From NCBI RefSeq assembly GCF_027011145.1, contig NZ_JALVAO010000034.1, positions 1 through 64,000 on the forward strand: a DNA stretch of 64,000 nucleotides, given 5' to 3'. How positions within the stretch are numbered: position 1 is the stretch's first letter; each line of letters begins with the position of its first letter. This document shows, piece by piece, positions 42,309 to 51,911 of the stretch. The stretch comes from Thermococcus sp. Lineage in GTDB: Archaea; Methanobacteriota_B; Thermococci; Thermococcales; Thermococcaceae. A program made the position numbers and the translations under genes. Below the pieces are notes generated by a model. The model worked only from the letters and a program-made list of their open reading frames with translations, was not told where the DNA came from and ran no database searches.

Positions 42309-44042
42309 TCAGGCCTTCGCTGCCTCGTACTCCTCTGCTGGTCTCTTCCATGCGTTCCAGAAGTCGATGACCAGCAGGAAGTTCAGGAGCAGGCCGACGA
42401 GGGTTATGAACCCTACCGCGTATCTGGTACCAACTGCTCCGATTCCTGGGACAACCACCACGAGGAACCAGAGCAGTGCCAGAGTAACTGTAATCCACAG
42501 GAAGAGCGCTGGAATTAGCACCGCCCAGCTCCACTTTCCTGCCTGCTGTACCTTGGTAACCCATAGGGCCGCGGTCATTAAAGCAATGCTCGCCAGCATC
42601 TGGTTCATACCGCTGAAGGATGGCCAGAGGATGAGCCACTGGTTGCCCCATGCAAGCCAGACGCCGAGACCTGCTAAGACTATTGAGGCGAGCCACTTGT
42701 TAACGAGGGTTTTTCCAAGCCCGCTGCTGGTATCGAGGAGCATTCCAACGACTTCCTGCCATGCAAACCTTCCAAGCCTGGTAGCGGTGTCGAGTGTGGT
42801 CAGGGCAAAGGCTGAAACCCACAGGCTTGCGAAGACAGCACCGGTTTTGACCGGTATTCCAAAGGCATCGTTCAGACCGTAGGCGTAGCTCTTGGCGAAG
42901 ATGCCGACCTTGAGACCGTGCTTGACGACCTGTATTGCGTACTGAGCACCCCAGTTGTCAACGGTAACTGGCACGTTGAGGGCCTGGAAGACCTTGAGAC
43001 CATAAACTGCTATCGAAGCTATGACTATCGTTGAGAGGAAGCCCTCGGTAAACATTCCACCGTAGCCGACGAGCAGGCCGTGAAGCTCGTTGTCAAGCTG
43101 TTTGGATGAAGTTCCAGAACCGACGATGGAGTGGAATCCGCTCAGCGAACCACAGGCGATGACGAGCGGTATGGTCGGCCAGAAGGGTGAGGGCTTTCCA
43201 CCGACAACGTTGGCGCTCCATGTGGTGTAAGCTGGAGCGGTAAACGTTCCCTTGCCGCCGATGAGTATAAAGGCCAGACCGCCGAGGATCAGGCCAAACC
43301 ACAGGATGTAGGCGTTGAGGTAATCCCTAGGCTGTAGCAGGATCCAAACTGGAATCGATGCCGCTATGATTATATACACGAACAGGAAGAGCACCCAGCT
43401 GTGGTAGCTTGCGTGGATCGGGTACTTGAAGCCAAGCCACACTGATAGCGCAACAAGGAGCAGGCCGATTATCGTTGCCCCTGCGAAGTGCAGGCTGGTC
43501 TTGTACATGAGGTAGCCGACTATTACTGCCGAGATCAGGAACATTATCGAAGCGGTTGCTGCCTCTGGGGTCTTGTTGAAGATTGTGGCTATAACTGACA
43601 TGAACGCCGCTAGGACGAGGAGCAGTGCAAACAGTATGTAGAACTCAAAGGCAATTCCCGTCCTTCTGCTCATGAGCTTTCCTGCAATCCACTGGATTGA
43701 CTTACCATCATAGCGGACAGATGACATCAGTGCCAGATAGTCGTGAACTGCACCGATGAACACGTTTCCGAACCAGACCCATAACAATCCCGGGAGCCAA
43801 CCCCAAGCCATTGCAACCGCTGGACCCACAATTGGACCCGCGCCAGCTATCGAAGCGAAGTGGTGTCCGTAGAGAACGAGCGGGTGCGCTGGGACGTAGT
43901 CAACTCCATCGTAGAGCCTGTGGGCAGGTGTTGGCCTGTTGGGGTCGGCTTTAATGACCTTATTTTGAAGGGCCTTGCCGTATGTAAAGTACATGCCTAA
44001 ATATATTGCAGCTGCTATCAATATTGTTACAGCGGAGTTCAT
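42309..44042 (-). CDS. cstA: CstA-family peptide/pyruvate transporter
   Basis: A 577-residue polytopic membrane protein (about 14-16 hydrophobic segments) of the carbon starvation CstA family. Family marks: the N-terminal NRPTPAHRLYDGVDYVPAHP, VLYGHHFASIAGAGPIVGPA, the pore segment IACGSLSGFHSIVGSGTSSKQL near residue 345 and DTATRLGRFAWQEV near 425. Bacterial members take up peptides or pyruvate. ATG 44042 with GGAGGTGC upstream. Direct repeats of TTTCGGC lie next to its promoter. Preceded by the biotin carrier enzyme on the same strand. Confidence 0.9.
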   Translation of the reverse strand: MNSAVTILIAAAIYLGMYFTYGKALQNKVIKADPNRPTPAHRLYDGVDYVPAHPLVLYGHHFASIAGAGPIVGPAVAMAWGWLPGLLWVWFGNVFIGAVHDYLALMSSVRYDGKSIQWIAGKLMSRRTGIAFEFYILFALLLVLAAFMSVIATIFNKTPEAATASIMFLISAVIVGYLMYKTSLHFAGATIIGLLLVALSVWLGFKYPIHASYHSWVLFLFVYIIIAASIPVWILLQPRDYLNAYILWFGLILGGLAFILIGGKGTFTAPAYTTWSANVVGGKPSPFWPTIPLVIACGSLSGFHSIVGSGTSSKQLDNELHGLLVGYGGMFTEGFLSTIVIASIAVYGLKVFQALNVPVTVDNWGAQYAIQVVKHGLKVGIFAKSYAYGLNDAFGIPVKTGAVFASLWVSAFALTTLDTATRLGRFAWQEVVGMLLDTSSGLGKTLVNKWLASIVLAGLGVWLAWGNQWLILWPSFSGMNQMLASIALMTAALWVTKVQQAGKWSWAVLIPALFLWITVTLALLWFLVVVVPGIGAVGTRYAVGFITLVGLLLNFLLVIDFWNAWKRPAEEYEAAKA

Positions 44043-44081
44043 TGTTGCACCTCCATTTAAGTTTTGCACTATATTGTACAG

Positions 44082-44099
44082 ATCACATACTTAAATGCC
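44082..44099 (-). promoter_or_regulatory. TATA region of cstA
   Basis: On the minus strand the sequence catttaagtatgtgatc lies about 40-57 bases before the cstA ATG; its ttaag/tatg core is the likely TATA element. Confidence 0.45.
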
Positions 44100-44148
44100 T
44101 TTCGGCAAAAGTCCGGAAATATTTCGGCTTTTCACGGAAAGACCGAAA
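44100..44148. repeat. TTTCGGC direct repeats beside cstA promoter
   Basis: TTTCGGC occurs at 44100-44106 and 44122-44128, 22 bases apart (about two helical turns), and its inverse CCGAAA at 44143-44148. The first copy abuts the cstA TATA region on its upstream side, where archaeal activators bind. Candidate regulator site; protein unknown. Confidence 0.45.
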
Positions 44149-44188
44149 AAAGATAATTTCAGAGGGCTGGCTTTAATACTATTCCTCG

Positions 44189-45970
44189 TCACTCAAGTTC
44201 TATTAATGGGTCGCCTGTGTTTACGGTGTCGCCTTCTTTGACGTAGATTTTCTTTACAACCCCATCCTTGGGAGCTGGAATCTCATTCTCCATCTTCATG
44301 GCCTCAAGAACAACGAGTCCCTGACCGGTTTTAACTTCCTGACCCTCGCTAACAAGAACCTTAAGTATCTTGCCAGGCATTGGGGCAGTGACTGTATTCG
44401 GCGAAGCCTGAACAGGAACAGAACTCGGAGCAGGCGTTGATACAGGAGCACTAACGGGAGCAGACGAAAGAGCACTGAGAGGAACACTCTTTGGTATGGA
44501 AACTGTTCCACCTGCCTGTGGTAGGTATCTAAGTGCGCCCAAATCAACACCCTCGATACCGACCTCAAACTCAACGCCGTTGACGTAGATTTTAACCCTC
44601 TGAGCCTTCTTAGGCGGTTCCACCCTAACCTTTCCCTCGGCCCTGGCCCTGAAGAACTCAAGCGCAACTTCCGGAAAGAGGCAGTAGGTTAATACGTCCT
44701 CCTCCTTGTGGAGGTAACCGAGTTCTTCAAGCTTTTTCCTGCACTCCTCAAGGGCAGGCTTGAGCAGGCTCCCCGGCCTCTCTTTAATCGGCTCCTCGTC
44801 TCCGAGGACGAGCTTTTTGAGTTCGGGGTTTATCTCCGCCGGTGGCCTTCCGTAGAGCCCTTTGATGTAGTCCTTTACCTGCTTCGTTATCTGCTTGTAT
44901 CTCCCGAATAAGACGTTGAAAACGGCCTGGGTTCCAACTATCTGGCTCGTCGGTGTGACGAGCGGAGGCCATCCCAAATCGGCCCTAACATGGGGAATCT
45001 CTTCCAGAACCTCATCGAGTTTGTCGAGCGCGTTCATCTCCTTGAGCTGGGCTATGAGGTTCGAGAACATTCCACCGGGAACCTGATACTTAAGAACGTA
45101 GGGGTTCACCATGAGAGTTTCCTTGTGAAGCAACCCCCAGTACTTTTCCTCTAGGAGTTTCTTCAAATATCGAGAAACCCTGTGGATTAAATCCCTGTCC
45201 AGATGGCTTCCTACCGCTTCTGGAAGGGCATGCCATATCGTTTGTATCCCCGGCTGTGCGGTTCCAAAGGCCAGTGGGCTTATGGCGGTATCAATGAAAT
45301 CCGCACCCGCTTCGACGGCCTTAAGATACGTTGCCACTGCCATTCCAGTGGTTGAGTGGGTGTGAACGTTGACTGGAACGCCGTAGGTTTCCTTAATCTC
45401 ACTGACGAGCTCGTAGGCCTTCCAGGGAGTTAAGAGACCCGCCATGTCCTTTATTGTGATTACGTCAACGTCCAAAGTTAGAAGCTCCTCAACCTTTTTC
45501 ATGTAGTATTCAAGAGTAAACACCTTCCCGGTTGTGTAGGCTATTGCCCCCTGAACCTCCGCTCCAACCTCCTTGGCCTTCCTTATTGCAACTTCCATGT
45601 TTCTGACGTCATTGAGGGCGTCGAAAACCCGGAAGATATCGATTCCATTTTTATGCGCCAGCTCGACGAACTTCTCCACGACATCGTCGGGATAGTGCCT
45701 GTAGCCGACAACGTTCTGCCCCCTAAGGAGCATCTGGAGTTTAGTCTTCCTTATGTGCTCCCTGAGAAGCCTGAGCCTCTCCCACGGGTCCTCCTTAAGA
45801 TAGCGTATGCATACGTCGAAGGTCGCTCCTCCCCAGACCTCCATTGAGTAGAAGCCTATTTTGTCCATGGTTTCGGCTATCTTCAGCATGTCCTCCGTCT
45901 GGAGGCGCGTTGCGATGAGCGACTGGTGAGCGTCGCGAAATGTAGTGTCTATAATCTCTACCCTGTTCAT
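44189..45970 (-). CDS. Oxaloacetate decarboxylase alpha / pyruvate carboxylase B-like subunit with biotin domain
   Basis: A 593-residue biotin enzyme. Residues 1-290 are a TIM-barrel carboxyltransferase (IIDTTFRDAHQSL, GGATFDVCIRYL, KDMAGLLTPWKAYEL, VHTHSTTGMAVATYL); a second conserved domain runs to about 460. After a Pro/Ala/Ser linker comes the biotinyl domain with the biotinylated lysine in EAMKMENEIP. It moves CO2 between oxaloacetate and biotin. No biotin carboxylase or membrane beta subunit lies in the window, so the true partner is unknown. The biotin ligase gene lies 1 kb away. Confidence 0.88.
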   Translation of the reverse strand: MNRVEIIDTTFRDAHQSLIATRLQTEDMLKIAETMDKIGFYSMEVWGGATFDVCIRYLKEDPWERLRLLREHIRKTKLQMLLRGQNVVGYRHYPDDVVEKFVELAHKNGIDIFRVFDALNDVRNMEVAIRKAKEVGAEVQGAIAYTTGKVFTLEYYMKKVEELLTLDVDVITIKDMAGLLTPWKAYELVSEIKETYGVPVNVHTHSTTGMAVATYLKAVEAGADFIDTAISPLAFGTAQPGIQTIWHALPEAVGSHLDRDLIHRVSRYLKKLLEEKYWGLLHKETLMVNPYVLKYQVPGGMFSNLIAQLKEMNALDKLDEVLEEIPHVRADLGWPPLVTPTSQIVGTQAVFNVLFGRYKQITKQVKDYIKGLYGRPPAEINPELKKLVLGDEEPIKERPGSLLKPALEECRKKLEELGYLHKEEDVLTYCLFPEVALEFFRARAEGKVRVEPPKKAQRVKIYVNGVEFEVGIEGVDLGALRYLPQAGGTVSIPKSVPLSALSSAPVSAPVSTPAPSSVPVQASPNTVTAPMPGKILKVLVSEGQEVKTGQGLVVLEAMKMENEIPAPKDGVVKKIYVKEGDTVNTGDPLIELE

Positions 45971-46055
45971 TACCCATCACCTTTAATGCACACAATAGTA
46001 CAGAACCTTAAAAACTTTACGACGGAAGAAGAATATTAAATAGACAATTGACGAA

Positions 46056-46901
46056 CTACAGAAGGCCCTCAGCTTTCGCTGCCTCCTCCGGGTCCTCGTT
46101 CCTATGAATGACGCGAAGGAGGGCCTTTATGAAGGGCTCAGGGTTCTCGCGCTGGAATATGTTCCTTCCAACGACGGCCCCCGCGCCACCGGCTTCAATG
46201 ACTTCCCAAACAACTTTCAGGAAATCCACAGGGTTGTCTTTTTTTGCACCTCCACTGAGCAGAACGGGGACTCCCGCCGCTGCATCAACGACCTTTGCAA
46301 AGGTCTCCCTCGAGCCGGTCCAGTAGGTCTTTATCATGTCCGCTCCGCTCTCGGCCGCGGCCCTCGCGCCGTACATGACGACGCGGTAGTCCTCTTTTTT
46401 GCCGTACTTCTCTGTGATGTACGGACCACGCGGATAGGCAAACTGCACAACAGGGAACCCTAGGTCGTGGGCGTAGCTCGCTATCTCCGCGAACTGACGC
46501 ATCATAACATCCTCAGCTGGACTGCCCCAGTAGACGGTGGCCGCTATGGCATCGGCCCCGAGTTTTACCGCATCCTCGACGAAGGCCAGCTGGCTCTGAA
46601 GGAGTTGCTCCTCCTTCGGGCGGAGGTTGGTCTTGCTCGTGAGCTTTATCATCAGGCCAACGTTCGGCTTGACCTCGTCGCCGGCAATCCTCGCGATTCC
46701 GGGGAGCATCATGACACCGTCTATCCCCGCTCTGATGACCTTCCTGATGATAACCCTGGGATTCACATGCTCCCAGACAGGCTCAAAATCCGTTGGTCCA
46801 TGCTCAAAGCCATGGTCCATCGCGAAAATCAGCGCCCTTCCATCCCTGCGGAAGAACCTCCTAAGCCTTCTTCTTATCCCAACGCTCTGGTAGGCGTCCA
46901 T
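46056..46901 (-). CDS. Fructose-bisphosphate aldolase class I, archaeal DhnA type
   Basis: A 281-residue archaeal FBP aldolase that splits and forms fructose 1,6-bisphosphate. [14 protein letters not shown] near residue 28, the lysine region [14 protein letters not shown] (Schiff-base Lys near 191) and [11 protein letters not shown] near 216 are the family marks. Glycolysis and gluconeogenesis share it. ATG 46901 directly follows a sugar-regulator-like box with a TATA-like ttttatg region upstream, so the transcript leader is very short. Confidence 0.93.
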   Translation of the reverse strand: MDAYQSVGIRRRLRRFFRRDGRALIFAMDHGFEHGPTDFEPVWEHVNPRVIIRKVIRAGIDGVMMLPGIARIAGDEVKPNVGLMIKLTSKTNLRPKEEQLLQSQLAFVEDAVKLGADAIAATVYWGSPAEDVMMRQFAEIASYAHDLGFPVVQFAYPRGPYITEKYGKKEDYRVVMYGARAAAESGADMIKTYWTGSRETFAKVVDAAAGVPVLLSGGAKKDNPVDFLKVVWEVIEAGGAGAVVGRNIFQRENPEPFIKALLRVIHRNEDPEEAAKAEGLL

Positions 46902-46904
46902 TTA

Positions 46905-46921
46905 CATCACCCAGAGTGATA
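46905..46921. promoter_or_regulatory. TGM-like box (Tgr/TrmBL1) at fructose-bisphosphate aldolase start
   Basis: Read on the minus strand, TATCAC-TCTGG-GTGATG matches TATCAC-N5-GTGATA at 11 of 12 defined positions. It lies between the TATA region (about 46924-46936) and the ATG at 46901, that is downstream of TATA. In Thermococcus that position is tied to repression by Tgr when sugar is scarce, opposite to the upstream position seen at gap. Functional effect is inferred. Confidence 0.75.
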
Positions 46922-47026
46922 TATCTTTTTATGTGGATTTAAGGTTTTCCCCGCATGTTACTACCACTTAGAGTTTTCCGCAATCGTTTAAACGCCTTTC
47001 GTCAAACAATGAAGTGGTGTTCAAAT

Positions 47027-47743
47027 ATGCATTGGAAGGTAATCCGGTTTACTGAGGTGAGCTCCACCAACGATTACGCAAGGGAGATAGCGAAGGAAGT
47101 GCCCGAGGGAACGGTTGTGGTGGCAAAAAGGCAGACCTCAGGAAGGGGAAGAAAGGGTCGGAAGTGGGCTTCTCCCGAAGGTGGTCTGTGGATGACGGCT
47201 ATATTAAAACCCAGATCAAGCCCAGAGCATATTACAAAGCTTGTTTTTGTAGGGGCGCTTGCCGTAGTTGACACCCTTGCCCGATACGGAATTCCTGCGG
47301 AGATTAAGTGGCCCAACGACGTCCTTGTTGGTGGAAAGAAAATAGCTGGAATTCTCACCGAGTGCAAGCTTAATTCATTTGCTCTCTTAGGGATAGGTCT
47401 AAACGTCAACAACGAAATTCCGGAGGAACTCAAAGAGCAAGCAATCTCAATGGCCGAACTCGTTGGAAAGGTCAGTATTGAAGAAGTCCTCCAAGCACTC
47501 CTTAGATCCATTTCATACTGGTACAGCCTATTTAAGAACGGTATGCACGAAAAAATTCTCCAAGCCGTTCGTCTCAAAAGTTCAGTTATTGGGAGGAATG
47601 TTGTGATTATAGAGGACGGTGAAGTCGTGCTTGAGGGGAAAGCTATTGGAATAGATGAATCTGGATCCCTCCTAATTGATAGAAGTGGTCATATTGAGAG
47701 AGTAGTATACGGCGATGTTTCACTTCGTTTTGCAGATCAGTGA
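47027..47743 (+). CDS. birA: Biotin--protein ligase
   Basis: A 238-residue biotin ligase without an N-terminal DNA-binding domain, so an enzyme and not a repressor. VSSTNDYAREIA and the biotin loop SGRGRKGRKW (about 45-54) are followed by IKWPNDVLVGGKKIAGIL near 97 and GIGLNVNN near 125; a small SH3-like domain ends the chain. It attaches biotin to carriers such as the biotin enzyme 1 kb upstream. ATG 47027 with ggtgttc upstream; a longer frame is less likely. Confidence 0.93.
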   Translation: MHWKVIRFTEVSSTNDYAREIAKEVPEGTVVVAKRQTSGRGRKGRKWASPEGGLWMTAILKPRSSPEHITKLVFVGALAVVDTLARYGIPAEIKWPNDVLVGGKKIAGILTECKLNSFALLGIGLNVNNEIPEELKEQAISMAELVGKVSIEEVLQALLRSISYWYSLFKNGMHEKILQAVRLKSSVIGRNVVIIEDGEVVLEGKAIGIDESGSLLIDRSGHIERVVYGDVSLRFADQ

Positions 47744-47866
47744 ATTTCTTGCCATGTTTTATCATTTTGTCAAATATTCTGCGAAAAAGTTAAAATTCTT
47801 AAATCGTTATTATTGATCTTGCCAATTATTGTTTGGTATCTTGCTCTAATTGCAGGAGGTGCAGGT

Positions 47867-49150
47867 ATGGGGCTGCTGAGAAAGTACCTTGAATATCCCG
47901 TCCTTTGGAAGATACTCTATGGTTTAATTTTTGGTGCGATCTTCGGGTTGATAGCAGGACACTTCGGCTGGACGGGTTTCGTGGAAACCTACATCAAGCC
48001 CTTTGGAGACCTCTTCGTCAGACTGCTGAAGATGCTCGTGATGCCGATTGTTCTGGCATCTCTCGTCGTCGGTGCGGCGAGTATAAGTCCTGCTCGTCTC
48101 GGTCGCGTCGGTGTTAAGATAATATTCTACTACCTTGCCACTTCTGCGATGGCAGTTTTCTTCGGCCTCATAGTCGGCAGGCTCTTCAACGTTGGTTCCG
48201 GTGTCAACCTCGGCTCTGGAACGGGTAAGGCAATCGAAGCCAAGAGCCCCTCGCTGGTTCAAACGCTCCTCAACGTTGTGCCAACCAACCCCTTCGCATC
48301 GCTGACAAACGGAGCGGTTCTGCAGGTCATATTCTTCGCCATAATCCTGGGTATTGCAATCACCTACCTCATGAACAGGGAAGAGGAGAGGGTCAGGAAG
48401 TCGGCCGAGACACTGCTCAGGTTCTTTGACGGTCTCGCCGAGGCGATGTACCTAATCGTCGGCGGTGTCATGCAGTACGCTCCCATAGGCGTGTTTGCGC
48501 TTATAGCCTACGTCATGGCCAAGGAAGGCCTTAAAGTCGTCGGACCTCTGGCAAAAGTCGTCGGCGCGGTTTACCTCGGCCTGTTCCTGCAGATTGTCAT
48601 AACGTACTTTATACTCCTGAAAATCTTTGGCATTGACCCCATCAAGTTCATCAGAAAGGCAAAGGATGCCATGCTTACCGCCTTCGTTACGAGGAGCTCA
48701 AGCGGAACCCTGCCCGTTACGATGCGCGTGGCTGAGGAGATGGGCGTTGACAAGGGTATATACTCCTTTACCCTGCCACTCGGCGCGACGATAAACATGG
48801 ACGGAACGGCACTCTATCAGGGTGTTACAGTCCTCTTCGTTGCAAACGCAATCGGCCACCCACTCACGCTGAGCCAGCAACTTGTGGTTGTTCTTACTGC
48901 AGTCCTTGCTTCAATCGGAACTGCCGGCGTTCCCGGGGCTGGAGCCATAATGCTCGCAATGGTTCTTCAAAGCGTTGGCCTTGACCTAACCCCCGGAAGT
49001 CCAGTGGCTTTAGCCTATGCGATGATACTTGGAATTGACGCGATACTCGACATGGGCAGAACCATGGTCAACGTTACCGGCGACCTTACCGGAACTACGA
49101 TTGTTGCAAAGACCGAGGGTGAGCTAGACCTCTCCAAGTGGGCCGACTGA
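47867..49150 (+). CDS. Sodium/aspartate symporter (Glt family)
   Basis: A 427-residue DAACS transporter closely resembling the structurally studied Thermococcus/Pyrococcus aspartate transporters. Hairpin HP1 has [17 protein letters not shown] near residue 279, TM7 the NMDGTALYQ sodium site, HP2 [15 protein letters not shown], and TM8 [16 protein letters not shown] with substrate-binding Asp and Arg. It brings in aspartate with three sodium ions. ATG 47867 is chosen after ggaggtg; an earlier ATG-like extension adds a hydrophobic stretch not typical of the family. Confidence 0.95.
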   Translation: MGLLRKYLEYPVLWKILYGLIFGAIFGLIAGHFGWTGFVETYIKPFGDLFVRLLKMLVMPIVLASLVVGAASISPARLGRVGVKIIFYYLATSAMAVFFGLIVGRLFNVGSGVNLGSGTGKAIEAKSPSLVQTLLNVVPTNPFASLTNGAVLQVIFFAIILGIAITYLMNREEERVRKSAETLLRFFDGLAEAMYLIVGGVMQYAPIGVFALIAYVMAKEGLKVVGPLAKVVGAVYLGLFLQIVITYFILLKIFGIDPIKFIRKAKDAMLTAFVTRSSSGTLPVTMRVAEEMGVDKGIYSFTLPLGATINMDGTALYQGVTVLFVANAIGHPLTLSQQLVVVLTAVLASIGTAGVPGAGAIMLAMVLQSVGLDLTPGSPVALAYAMILGIDAILDMGRTMVNVTGDLTGTTIVAKTEGELDLSKWAD

Positions 49151-49170
49151 CTTTTTCTTCCCTCTCTTTT
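49151..49170 (+). terminator. T/C-rich tract after the symporter gene
   Basis: ctttttcttccctctctttt directly follows the stop codon; T-runs in a pyrimidine tract are typical archaeal terminators. Confidence 0.45.
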
Positions 49171-49231
49171 GGGCAAACTTAATATACCCTCATCAATCCT
49201 TAACCTTCAAGGCATGTGGAGGTAAAGTTTC

Positions 49232-50638
49232 ATGAGGAAGTTTGGATTTATGGTGATAGCTCTCCTGTTCTTTGGAGTCCTTTCGGGAGGAGTACTGGCC
49301 TCTGACGACTACAAAGAAGTACAAAAGAACGAGTACTGGGTTTCATGGAACGGAAGTGCTAACGTTACTCTCATTACTACCGTTTACAGTCCAGAAAGCC
49401 TCCTCAACAAGACCAGGGAGAGCATAGCTCAGATGGGACTTGAAAACGCTACTAAAGCCTTTGTGACTCAGATGGCTCAGAGGTTATCTCAAGAGGGTTA
49501 TTATCTAAAAAATGCAACTGGAGAAATAATAGGATATAACTCAACAGGGCCCCTAACAACGATAATTAGAGGGGAGATACCGAACTTTGCGAAGTATTAC
49601 TCCTACGGAGACGTCTGGGAAATCACCCTTGATATTCTTCGAGTTGCGGATTTGGCACAGATTGATCCTACCAAAATGAACGGGAGCATGACATTGGAAA
49701 ACTACTTTATTGTTCACCTTCCCAAAGGGGCAAAAATAACGGAAATTCCTAACAACTATTCGGCACAGTCAAACGGGAGTTACATAAAAATCCAGGTCAG
49801 TACAAACGGCACCACAGTTTACGTTCATTCAATAATACACTTTGCAAAGGGCGTGACTTACTCCGATATTCAGGCAATTTACGGCCAGCCACGGGCTTTT
49901 GTAATACAATATAAGGGAAAAGCAGGAGTTGAGAACTACACAACCTGGGAGATGAGGATACACAACAACATAACAGTTCAAGAGAACCAGACGGTTTTTG
50001 ACAGCGTTGAGGAATATATCAAGCCTGAATCCTACATCAACTATCTTAAGTTCCAGATAACTTATCAAGGAGTTCAGCAGGCTGAGCAGAGCCTGTATCA
50101 AAAATACGCTCAAAGCTTTCAGGTTCAGGGTGTTGGAGTTAAAAGTGGATCTGTCAAGATACTTAATTTGAACTCAACGGGTCCGCTTATTGTAAAATAC
50201 CACTTCATCCTCACGAACTTTACTCACAGGATAAACGGAACATACGTTTATGCCTATGACCCTAAGCTTGAACTCGGAAACATGCAATTCCTGAATAGGC
50301 TTGACGCAGCAATAAATGAGACAAAAATTACAAAGTTTATCCTTCCAGAGGGTGCAAAGTTCACGGAGCTCCCGAATGATATAAACATTGAACTCAATGG
50401 GAGTTTCGTCAAAATGACTGTGAAAAAAGTTAATGACAGAGAAGTTATAGTCACGAGCAACGTATACCTACGCTATGGAACTCCTGTAAATGCCTACCAA
50501 ACCCTAATGGCCAAAGTGCCGAATAGAGTCGAATTCAAATACACCCTAAGTGAAAAAGAATCCTCCAACGGAATCTGCGGTCCGGCCCTTCTGGTTGGGC
50601 TTGCACTACTGCCCCTCCTCTACAGGAGGAGGCGCTGA
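49232..50638 (+). CDS. CGP-CTERM surface protein
   Basis: A 468-residue exported protein. Signal peptide about residues 1-23 (FGFMVIALLFFGVLSGGVLAS). The main part has many N-X-S/T glycosylation sites and repeated IPNN/LPNDI-type motifs (EIPNNYSAQSNGSYIKIQV and ELPNDINIELNGSFVKMTV), suggesting two homologous halves. The end is ICGPALLVGLALLPLLYRRRR in two parts: Cys-Gly-Pro, a hydrophobic helix and an arginine tail, the CGP-CTERM sorting signal of Thermococcales. It should be processed and lipid-anchored to the outer face. Ligand unknown. Confidence 0.85.
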   Translation: MRKFGFMVIALLFFGVLSGGVLASDDYKEVQKNEYWVSWNGSANVTLITTVYSPESLLNKTRESIAQMGLENATKAFVTQMAQRLSQEGYYLKNATGEIIGYNSTGPLTTIIRGEIPNFAKYYSYGDVWEITLDILRVADLAQIDPTKMNGSMTLENYFIVHLPKGAKITEIPNNYSAQSNGSYIKIQVSTNGTTVYVHSIIHFAKGVTYSDIQAIYGQPRAFVIQYKGKAGVENYTTWEMRIHNNITVQENQTVFDSVEEYIKPESYINYLKFQITYQGVQQAEQSLYQKYAQSFQVQGVGVKSGSVKILNLNSTGPLIVKYHFILTNFTHRINGTYVYAYDPKLELGNMQFLNRLDAAINETKITKFILPEGAKFTELPNDINIELNGSFVKMTVKKVNDREVIVTSNVYLRYGTPVNAYQTLMAKVPNRVEFKYTLSEKESSNGICGPALLVGLALLPLLYRRRR

Positions 50639-50715
50639 CCTCTTTTCTTCCCTTTACGAAAAAGCTTAAAAACGCATCCCCAAAGCATCAACAGGCATTG
50701 TAAGGGGGTGTGACC

Positions 50716-50871
50716 ATGTCAAGGTACAAGCCACTTGCCAAGAAGCTCAGGCTCGCGAAGGCTTACAAACAGAACAGACGCATTCCGGTCTGGGTTATAG
50801 TCAAGACGAACAGAAAAGTTCTCACCCACCCGAAGAGGAGACACTGGAGGAGGACCAAGCTCAAGGAGTGA
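50716..50871 (+). CDS. rpl39e: Large subunit ribosomal protein L39e
   Basis: A 51-residue highly basic protein: [46 protein letters not shown] in sequence. It lies in the exit tunnel of the archaeal ribosome. ATG 50716, shortly after taagggggtg. First gene of the L39e-L31e-aIF6-LX operon; the next gene starts 10 bases later. Confidence 0.97.
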   Translation: MSRYKPLAKKLRLAKAYKQNRRIPVWVIVKTNRKVLTHPKRRHWRRTKLKE

Positions 50872-50881
50872 GGTGGTCTAA

Positions 50882-51151
50882 ATGATTAAGCCCGGTGAGG
50901 AAGTCATATTCGTCGTTCCCATCAGGAAGATAAAGAAGCGCGTTCCGCGCTGGAAGAGAGCACCAAGAGCGGCCCGCTTCGTCCGCGAGTGGATAGCGAG
51001 GCACGCCAAGGCCGAGGAGGTCAAGCTCGACCCCGCCGTTAACGAGAAGCTCTGGGAGCGCGGAGCGGAGAAGCCACCCAACAAGCTCCGCGTTAAGGTC
51101 GTCGTGGAGGAAGTTGACGGCAAGAGGGTCGCGAAGGTTTCCCTCGCCTGA
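50882..51151 (+). CDS. rpl31e: Large subunit ribosomal protein L31e
   Basis: An 89-residue L31e: [22 protein letters not shown] near the start, then [20 protein letters not shown] and the [17 protein letters not shown] end. It sits at the tunnel exit, a docking site for protein-targeting factors. aggtggtcta precedes the ATG. Operon member. Confidence 0.97.
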   Translation: MIKPGEEVIFVVPIRKIKKRVPRWKRAPRAARFVREWIARHAKAEEVKLDPAVNEKLWERGAEKPPNKLRVKVVVEEVDGKRVAKVSLA

Positions 51152-51178
51152 TTTTAACCACTTTTTAGAGGTGACGAG

Positions 51179-51865
51179 ATGCACATCGAGAGGCTCGATT
51201 TTGAGAACTCCCCCTACCTTGGAGTTTACGGTTTCGCCACTGACAGGGTAGCCATCGTTAGGGAGGGCCTTGGCGAGAAGAAGCTGGATGTCCTCAGGGA
51301 TGTTTTGAAGGTTCCGCTCATCGAGACGAGCATCATGAAGTCGCGCATAGTGGGTATATTCACAGCAGGGAACTCCAACGCGCTAATCGTTCCATGGTAC
51401 ATCTGGGATGCCGAGCTCGACACCATAAACGCCCGGCTCAAGGAAGAAGGAATCGACATGGAAGTTGTCCCCTTTAAGAGCAGGCTCACCGCCTTTGGAA
51501 ACCTCATTCTGGCCAATGACAAGGGTGCACTGGTCAGCAAGGAGTTTACAAGGGAGGAAGCAAGGAAAATAGAGGACATTCTCGGCGTTCCCGTCGAGAG
51601 GGGAGTCATAGCAGATTACACCGCCGTTGGGAGTGTCGGTGTTGTTACGAACAGGGGTGGCCTTGTCCATCCTGAGGCAACCGACGAGGAACTCGAGTGG
51701 CTTAGCGACCTATTCAAGGTTGAGGTCTACGTCGGAACAGCCAACATGGGAGTTCCCTTTGTCGGCTCGTGTATGATAGCCAACTCCCATGGCGTCGTTG
51801 TGGGACACCTCACGACCGGTCCCGAAATTGTGAAGATTGAAGAGGCCTTGGGCTTCCTCGGATAA
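51179..51865 (+). CDS. Translation initiation factor aIF6
   Basis: A 228-residue aIF6 with the five-fold repeats of the family: ENSPYLGVYGFATDRVAIV, MKSRIVGIFTAGNSNALIV, TAFGNLILANDKGALVSKEF, SVGVVTNRGGLVHPEATDEE and VGSCMIANSHGVVVGHLTTG. It binds the 50S subunit and prevents joining with 30S. ATG 51179 follows aggtgac. Its place between L31e and LX is conserved in archaea. Confidence 0.97.
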   Translation: MHIERLDFENSPYLGVYGFATDRVAIVREGLGEKKLDVLRDVLKVPLIETSIMKSRIVGIFTAGNSNALIVPWYIWDAELDTINARLKEEGIDMEVVPFKSRLTAFGNLILANDKGALVSKEFTREEARKIEDILGVPVERGVIADYTAVGSVGVVTNRGGLVHPEATDEELEWLSDLFKVEVYVGTANMGVPFVGSCMIANSHGVVVGHLTTGPEIVKIEEALGFLG

Positions 51866-51911
51866 AGCTTAAAAGGGTCTTTTCAAAGCTCAGCCGGAGG
51901 GAGGGATGAAA

